Under the pieces are notes generated by a model that was not told where the DNA came from, ran no database searches, and saw only the letters and a program-made list of their open reading frames with translations. From assembly GCA_017883215.1 (NCBI GenBank), contig JADGOA010000116.1, positions 1 through 9,958 on the forward strand: a DNA stretch of 9,958 nucleotides, in the 5' to 3' direction. Source of the stretch: Thermoanaerobaculia bacterium. Lineage in GTDB: Bacteria; Acidobacteriota; Thermoanaerobaculia; Gp7-AA8. Below, piece after piece: positions 7,069 to 9,958 of the stretch (position 1 is its first letter; the number at the start of each line of letters is the position of its first letter). The translations under genes were made by a program, and so were the position numbers.

Positions 7069-8251
7069 TCTCCTCCCGCCGCAGGCGTGCGATCTGGCGC
7101 GGCGAATATCCGAGGTCCTGAAGGATGTGATTGGTGTGCTCGCCGAGCGCCGGCGGCGGCGTGCCGATCGGGGGCCGCTCGCCGTTGGTGCGCACCGGCG
7201 TGCGCAACGCGTCATATCTTCCGATGAGAGGGTGATCGACCGTTGCGATCAGCGGGTGCGCCGTCGGCGTATCGATCGCTTCCAGGACGCCGCGAACGAG
7301 TGACGACGGAATGCCCGCTTCGCACGCCCTGTCGACCCACACCCGCGCCGGATGCGACGAGAAGATCGACTCGAGGAGCGGGACGAGTCTGGTGCGATTC
7401 CGCACGCGCGCGGCGTTCGTGGCGAAGCGCCGGTCGCGAGCGAGGTCCGCTCGCTCGAGCACACGCTCGCAGAGCAGCCGGAAGTGGCGGTCCGTACCGA
7501 CGCCGATCGCGAAGGTGCGATCGCTGGCGTGAAACAGCTGGTAGGGGACGATCGACTGATGCGCGTTGCCGAAGCGCTTCGCTTCTCGATCCGTGGCCAG
7601 CGCGCTCTGGGCGATGTTGACGAGCGAGGCGACGGTAGAGCTGAACAGCGACACCTCGACAACCGCGCCGCGATGCGTGCGCTCGCGCGCGAGGAGCGCG
7701 GCCATGATCGCGCCGTACGCGTAGTGCGCGGTCAGCACGTCCGAGAGCGCTACGCCTGCTTTCATCGGATCGCCGTCAACATCTCCGGTGATGGCCATCA
7801 ATCCCGAACCCGCCTGGGCCAGAAGATCGTAGCCGGGCGTCGCCCCCTCGGGCGTGTCGCTGTCGAAGCCGGAGATGCGGCAGTGAACGGCCCGCTCGTT
7901 GATGGCCTGAACGTTGTCGAGGCCGAATCCGGCCCGCTGCGCCGGGAGAAAATTGTCGACCACCACGTCGGCGCGCTGGATGAGCTTGCGCACGACGTCA
8001 CCGCCGCGGCGAAGGTTCAGCGTGATCGATTCCTTGTTCCGGTTGATCGACAGAAAGTACGTGCTGATGCCGCCGATGAATGGAGGGCCCCAGCGGCGCG
8101 TCTCGTCGCCGTGCTCGCGCTCTTCGATCTTGATGACCCGCGCTCCGGAATCGCCGAGCATCTGGGCGCAGAGCGGGCCGGCCAGAACGCGCGAAAAGTC
8201 GGCGACGAGAAGTCCTTCCAATGGTCGAGCGGGATGTTTGCTGCGTGGCAC
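7061..8251 (-). CDS. CaiB/BaiF family III CoA-transferase
   Basis: The 396-residue cytoplasmic enzyme moves CoA between an acyl-CoA and a free carboxylic acid; family members include formyl-CoA:oxalate, carnitine and bile-acid CoA-transferases and alpha-methylacyl-CoA racemase. The N-terminus PLEGLLVADFSRVLAGP (10-26) is the family opening, followed by GDSGARVIKIE (33-43), VVVDNFLP (96-103), GYDLLAQAGSG (140-150) and VALSDVLTAHY (167-177), where Asp171 sits at the position of the catalytic Asp that forms the acyl anhydride. The C-terminus has the usual PPPALGEHT and LGYS. Substrate is not predictable here. The start is GTG at 8251: an in-frame stop lies about 50 bases upstream and it is the only ATG/GTG/TTG between. 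There is no Shine-Dalgarno sequence. It stands alone on its strand, with no acyl-CoA partner genes in view. Confidence 0.92.
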   Translation of the reverse strand: MPRSKHPARPLEGLLVADFSRVLAGPLCAQMLGDSGARVIKIEEREHGDETRRWGPPFIGGISTYFLSINRNKESITLNLRRGGDVVRKLIQRADVVVDNFLPAQRAGFGLDNVQAINERAVHCRISGFDSDTPEGATPGYDLLAQAGSGLMAITGDVDGDPMKAGVALSDVLTAHYAYGAIMAALLARERTHRGAVVEVSLFSSTVASLVNIAQSALATDREAKRFGNAHQSIVPYQLFHASDRTFAIGVGTDRHFRLLCERVLERADLARDRRFATNAARVRNRTRLVPLLESIFSSHPARVWVDRACEAGIPSSLVRGVLEAIDTPTAHPLIATVDHPLIGRYDALRTPVRTNGERPPIGTPPPALGEHTNHILQDLGYSPRQIARLRREEII

Positions 8252-8257
8252 CGGGAG

Positions 8258-8286
8258 GGTATAGCAGGAGAGGGGCTGCGTGTCAC
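8258..8286 (-). promoter_or_regulatory. Candidate leaderless promoter for the CoA-transferase
   Basis: Read on the - strand, GTGACA (8286-8281) and TATACC (8263-8258) are exactly 17 bases apart. The GTG start codon follows after six bases, so transcription would begin at or next to the start codon. The same -35 hexamer precedes the PilZ gene. No ribosome binding site is present. Confidence 0.45.
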
Positions 8287-8294
8287 GTCTCGAA

Positions 8295-8317
8295 AGCGTT
8301 TAGCGGGTAGCGTGTGG
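8295..8317 (+). repeat. Short interspersed repeat, copy 2
   Basis: This is 21/23 identical to the copy at 403-425. With copy 3 (8346-8368) it forms an imperfect inverted pair; TAGCGGGTAG (8301-8310) pairs exactly with CTACCCGCTA (8339-8348). It lies nine bases from the candidate -35 of the CoA-transferase. Confidence 0.7.
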
Positions 8318-8345
8318 CGAGTTGGGGTGGCGGATCTCCTACCCG

Positions 8346-8368
8346 CTACACCCTAACCGCTACACGCT
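8346..8368 (-). repeat. Short interspersed repeat, copy 3 (inverted)
   Basis: Read on the - strand this is 21/23 identical to the copy at 403-425, and it continues into a further CGGGTAG. It ends four bases before the stop codon of the zinc-ribbon gene. Transcribed from that gene, the 8368-8295 pair would fold into a hairpin just past the stop codon, so it may end or protect that message and shield the CoA-transferase promoter from read-through. Confidence 0.7.
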
Positions 8369-8371
8369 GTG

Positions 8372-8722
8372 TCAACGGTACTGTTGCTTGAGGGCCTCGA
8401 GATCGGCGAGCGCTTTGCGGAGGATGTTGACGACCTTGTGGACCTCGGTGCCGTAGACGCGCATCTCCGCGTCGCAGTCGGTCATCGAGTAGATGGCCTC
8501 GTCTTTCTCCAGGCGGTCGCGCTCGAAGCGGAGGCGCTCGGTCAGCTCTTCGATCTCGGAGACGAAAACGAAGTTGACGTCCTTCTCGCCGAGGTATCGC
8601 TTGCACTGCGGGCAGTGAATGGAGCGGTCGTCAGACGACTCGACCAGCTCGAATACGAACTGTCGCTTGCACTGCGGGCATTCGAAAACCTCGGGCAGCA
8701 CGATGTCATCCTCTGCTGCCAT
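8372..8722 (-). CDS. Small zinc-ribbon / coiled-coil protein
   Basis: The 116-residue protein has two CPQC knuckles (15-18 and 37-40; CPQCKR both times), a classic four-cysteine zinc ribbon, followed by a charged helical stretch from about 55 to 116 (EIEELTERLRFERDRLEKDE, later HKVVNILRKALADLEALKQQ) likely to form a coiled coil. I do not recognise a named family. The layout fits a small nucleic-acid- or protein-binding adaptor, but that is inference. The ATG at 8722 has no clear Shine-Dalgarno sequence. The gene is transcribed away from tRNA-Gln and ends against the inverted repeat at 8295-8368. Confidence 0.8.
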   Translation of the reverse strand: MAAEDDIVLPEVFECPQCKRQFVFELVESSDDRSIHCPQCKRYLGEKDVNFVFVSEIEELTERLRFERDRLEKDEAIYSMTDCDAEMRVYGTEVHKVVNILRKALADLEALKQQYR

Positions 8723-8799
8723 TGTGCCACGGCTGTCAAAGCAGAAAGAGGCTTGACGGATGCGAAAAACAGGGATCGAAAGGCAGCGGAATGCGCACC

Positions 8800-8829
8800 T
8801 TGACCGTGGCGTTTAGCGCCGTGTACGAT
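8800..8829 (+). promoter_or_regulatory. Promoter of tRNA-Gln
   Basis: TTGACC (8800-8805, 5/6) and TACGAT (8824-8829, 4/6) are 18 bases apart. The expected start is near 8836, about 13 bases before the tRNA, and the run after the -10 is GC-rich (CCGCGCCCGCGG), as is common for stable-RNA promoters under stringent control. Confidence 0.6.
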
Positions 8830-8848
8830 CCGCGCCCGCGGTCGGTGC

Positions 8849-8922
8849 TGGGAGATCGTTCAATGGTAGGACAATCGGCTCTGGACCGATGAATCGGGGT
8901 TCGACTCCCTGTCTCCCAGCCA
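8849..8922 (+). tRNA. tRNA-Gln (anticodon CTG, reads CAG)
   Basis: The 74 bases fold as a complete cloverleaf. The acceptor stem TGGGAGA pairs with TCTCCCA, with discriminator G and encoded CCA (8920-8922). The D-arm is GTTCAATGGTAGGAC; the anticodon stem ATCGG/CCGAT holds loop CTCTGGA; the T-arm CGGGG-TTCGACT-CCCTG has one G-T pair. The anticodon CTG and discriminator G fit glutamine. Confidence 0.97.
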
Positions 8923-8952
8923 GCCGGCACGGCCGGCAGCGCTTGTTGGCCC

Positions 8953-8970
8953 AGCCTCCTTGGAGGCTTT
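8953..8970 (+). terminator. Probable intrinsic terminator of tRNA-Gln
   Basis: AGCCTC (8953-8958) pairs perfectly with GAGGCT (8963-8968) around loop CTTG, followed by a short T-rich stretch (TTTGTCAGTTT, counting the last stem T). The U-tract is weak, so termination may be partial. Confidence 0.5.
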
Positions 8971-9000
8971 GTCAGTTTCAGGGCCGCGCATCGCGAGGAT

Positions 9001-9033
9001 GCGAGTTCGATACTCGTCCAGTACTCCCAGCCA
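9001..9033 (+). pseudogene. tRNA 3'-end-like fragment (T-arm, acceptor strand, CCA)
   Basis: GCGAG-TTCGATA-CTCGT (9001-9017) looks like a T-arm. Five extra bases later comes ACTCCCA-G-CCA (9023-9033), which shares CTCCCAGCCA with the end of tRNA-Gln (8913-8922), 111 bases upstream. No matching 5' half exists in front of it: a 6-bp hairpin CGCATC-GCGAG-GATGCG (8987-9003) takes that place. The extra bases between T-stem and acceptor rule out a working tRNA. It could be a leftover of integration at the tRNA or a decayed tRNA gene. Confidence 0.45.
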
Positions 9034-9111
9034 AATTCCAAAGCTATTCACCTGCCGCAACTTAGCCGGCCAGCCAACAACGACCATCGAACTCGCGCCG
9101 GTCGACGCGCG

Positions 9112-9120
9112 TGCTACGAT
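9112..9120 (+). promoter_or_regulatory. Extended -10 promoter before the small antitoxin-like gene
   Basis: TGC-TACGAT (9112-9120) is an extended -10 with the same hexamer as the tRNA-Gln promoter. The GTG start codon at 9128 follows after seven bases, so the message would be leaderless. I see no good -35. Confidence 0.4.
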
Positions 9121-9127
9121 TCTGCTC

Positions 9128-9346
9128 GTGCGACGCGTATCGAAGCGATCCGACGGTCAAGACATCATTCGTGATGCCGCTGCGATGCAGCGAACGATGA
9201 ACCGGCTGCGCGGCGTCGGCCTCATTCCGCGAGGTGTGTACCGGTTCGCGAGTCATGAGGAGGCTGACGAGTGGATGATCAGGACGATCGCGAATACTCA
9301 CGCGCACCTGAGCTCGAAGACCTCCTCTCGCTCTGCAAAGCACTGA
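9128..9346 (+). CDS. Small antitoxin-like protein (GVYRF...HEEADEW family)
   Basis: The 72-residue product has core GLIPRGVYRFASHEEADEWM (31-50) and tail THAHLSSKTSSRSAKH. I recall this pattern from short proteins encoded directly ahead of nucleotidyltransferase (AbiEii-like) toxin genes in environmental bacteria; that memory is the only basis for the antitoxin label. Start choice: GTG at 9128 sits seven bases after an extended -10; ATG at 9185 is an alternative that would still keep the core. The frame is open further upstream, but that part runs through the tRNA fragment and does not look like protein. Its end overlaps a short ORF (9271-9354) that may be the stump of the partner gene. Confidence 0.6.
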   Translation: MRRVSKRSDGQDIIRDAAAMQRTMNRLRGVGLIPRGVYRFASHEEADEWMIRTIANTHAHLSSKTSSRSAKH

Positions 9347-9354
9347 ACGCTTAG
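9271..9354 (+). pseudogene. Possible stump of a partner toxin gene
   Basis: In another frame, overlapping the end of the preceding gene by 76 bases, GTG at 9271 opens 27 codons that end in PELEDLLSLCKALNA before TAG. An opening of the type LEDLLxLCxALN followed by a GG-containing strand is what I would expect of a nucleotidyltransferase-type partner. Here the frame stops at once and nothing after it (9355-9420) resembles the rest of such a protein. Chance coding in an overlapping frame is a real alternative. Confidence 0.3.
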
Positions 9355-9423
9355 CCGCTCAGGCAGTTAGTCATCACGCGAAACTGCGCGATCCTCCCTG
9401 GCGTGTCGTCGGGTTCCGGCGAA

Positions 9424-9432
9424 TGCTAGAAT
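9424..9432 (+). promoter_or_regulatory. Extended -10 promoter of the Phd/YefM-PIN operon
   Basis: TGC-TAGAAT (9424-9432) is a strong extended -10 (TAGAAT is 5/6 to consensus). The -35 region is poor (TGTCGT near 9404). Its last two bases are the first two of the operator, so bound repressor would block polymerase. Confidence 0.6.
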
Positions 9433-9450
9433 GTACATCGTTATGTACAT
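9431..9450 (+). promoter_or_regulatory. Antitoxin operator: two ATGTACAT palindromes
   Basis: ATGTACAT occurs at 9431-9438 and again at 9443-9450, separated by CGTT. Each is an 8-bp palindrome with core TGTACA and the centres are 12 bases apart. This is the core motif and spacing described for the E. coli yefM-yoeB operator (from memory). It overlaps the -10 and precedes the ribosome binding site, so it should mediate repression by the antitoxin or the antitoxin-toxin complex. Confidence 0.75.
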
Positions 9451-9461
9451 GAGGAGGCCGG

Positions 9462-9743
9462 ATGCGCAAACAACACTCCATCGCCGAAGCGCGGAGCAAT
9501 CTGCCGAAGCTCGTTCGAGAGGCTGAATCGGGTGAGCCGATCGAGTTGACGCGTCGCGGCGAAAGTGTGGCCGTGTTGATCGGTCGAAAGCAGTACGCGC
9601 GTCTCGCGACTCACGCTCGACGCTTCTCTGAGGCTTGGAACGAATTCACCGAGGAAGTCGAGCTCTCTGAATTGGCCATCGACCCTGACGAAATCTTCAA
9701 TGATGTGCGGGACAGTCGGGCCGGAAGAGATGTCGGGTTGTGA
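9462..9743 (+). CDS. Phd/YefM-type antitoxin
   Basis: The 93-residue antitoxin should bind and neutralise the toxin encoded next to it and repress the operon. Its N-terminal Phd/YefM DNA-binding fold shows SIAEARSNLPKLVREAESGE (6-25), the beta-hairpin PIELTRRGESVAVLIGRKQY (26-45) and then a charged, probably flexible toxin-binding tail (EAWNEFTEEVELSELAIDPD). The start is secure: GAGGAGG (9451-9457) lies four bases before ATG. The stop TGA overlaps the toxin start (GTGA at 9740-9743), a typical coupled pair. The promoter and operator directly upstream are described separately. Confidence 0.92.
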   Translation: MRKQHSIAEARSNLPKLVREAESGEPIELTRRGESVAVLIGRKQYARLATHARRFSEAWNEFTEEVELSELAIDPDEIFNDVRDSRAGRDVGL

Positions 9744-9958
9744 ACTTGAAGTTTCTGCTCGATACCAACGTCGTTTCCGAGCCGCTTCGGCCGAAGCCTC
9801 AACATGGCGTAGTCGGAAAACTCCGCCGACATGAAGACGAAATCGCCATCTCGTCGGTGGTATGGCACGAGCTGCGGTTCGGAGCTGAACGCCTTCCGCC
9901 GTCCCGCCGGCGCGACGCCATCGTCCGCTACCTCGACGAGGTCGTTCTCGCGACGATG
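9740..9958 (+). CDS. PIN-domain toxin, VapC-like (3' end outside window)
   Basis: The GTG at 9740 overlaps the antitoxin stop codon by four bases, and 73 codons are visible before the window ends. PIN-domain toxins are Mg2+-dependent RNases that cut tRNA, rRNA or mRNA. The first acidic motif is LLDTNVVSE (6-14, Asp8), and SSVVWHELRFGAERL (38-52) supplies the second acidic residue, Glu44. The later acidic residues would lie beyond the edge. The pair is thus a Phd/YefM-family antitoxin with a PIN toxin rather than YoeB. RNA target is not predictable. Confidence 0.88.
   Translation, partial: MNLKFLLDTNVVSEPLRPKPQHGVVGKLRRHEDEIAISSVVWHELRFGAERLPPSRRRDAIVRYLDEVVLATM

Noticed and set aside
6835..7215. 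N-terminal extension of the HAD frame upstream of 6834
   Set aside because: It would place the nucleophile more than 100 residues in and runs antisense through the small membrane-protein gene; its sequence is low-complexity Arg/Ser-rich.
7352..8356. 334-codon + strand reading frame
   Set aside because: It is antisense to the CoA-transferase, whose family motifs are clear on the other strand.
8734..8739. Perfect TTGACA (- strand) just before the zinc-ribbon gene
   Set aside because: It lies only about 11 bases before the ATG, and no -10-like hexamer is found 16-19 bases downstream, so it is unlikely to be that gene's -35.
8736..9041. 101-codon - strand reading frame across tRNA-Gln
   Set aside because: It is the antisense of the tRNA and its flanks; frames of this type are a known annotation artefact.

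Overview
The window is a GC-rich, compact piece of bacterial chromosome. It carries ordinary housekeeping genes (glycogen phosphorylase, a tRNA-Gln with encoded CCA, a family III CoA-transferase, a HAD phosphatase), a membrane sensor kinase, two related PilZ-type proteins, several palindromic intergenic repeats and, at the right end, toxin-antitoxin-type accessory genes. Gene content and the style of the GC-rich hairpin repeats suggest an Acidobacteriota-like or related soil/sediment lineage. That is an impression; there is no rRNA or other phylogenetic marker to test it.

Left part (1-5253). The 3' end of a PilZ-family-like gene (+ strand) converges on glgP (- strand). Then comes a 390-base gene-free gap filled in its second half by a cluster of GC hairpins and a perfect 27-bp inverted repeat. 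Next is a 656-residue hybrid histidine kinase (- strand: two TM segments, GAF, HisKA, HATPase) with no response regulator beside it.

Middle part (5254-8371). A complete PilZ protein (+ strand) shares a conserved C-terminal module with the truncated gene at the left edge. It overlaps tail-to-tail with a HAD phosphatase (- strand). Eighteen bases from the HAD start, a small two-helix membrane protein runs divergently, and its end overlaps a CaiB/BaiF CoA-transferase (- strand). Several of these genes lack a Shine-Dalgarno sequence but have a -10-like hexamer 6-8 bases before the start codon, which suggests leaderless transcripts.

Right part (8295-9958). A pair of inverted 23-bp repeats, also found as a single copy at 403-425, separates the CoA-transferase from a small zinc-ribbon/coiled-coil gene (- strand). 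tRNA-Gln(CTG) follows on the + strand with a good promoter and a hairpin terminator. About 110 bases downstream lies a decayed copy of a tRNA 3' end. Beyond it are accessory genes: a small antitoxin-like ORF overlapping what looks like a cut-off toxin remnant, then a Phd/YefM antitoxin overlapping a PIN-domain (VapC-like) toxin that runs off the window. The last pair has a clear autoregulatory operator: two TGTACA palindromes 12 bases centre to centre, overlapping an extended -10 promoter.

No CRISPR array, insertion sequence or transposase is visible. The most notable items are the paired PilZ proteins with their shared C-terminal module, the three-copy repeat that supplies a stop codon, the nested palindrome at 3208-3278, and the tRNA-adjacent accessory segment.
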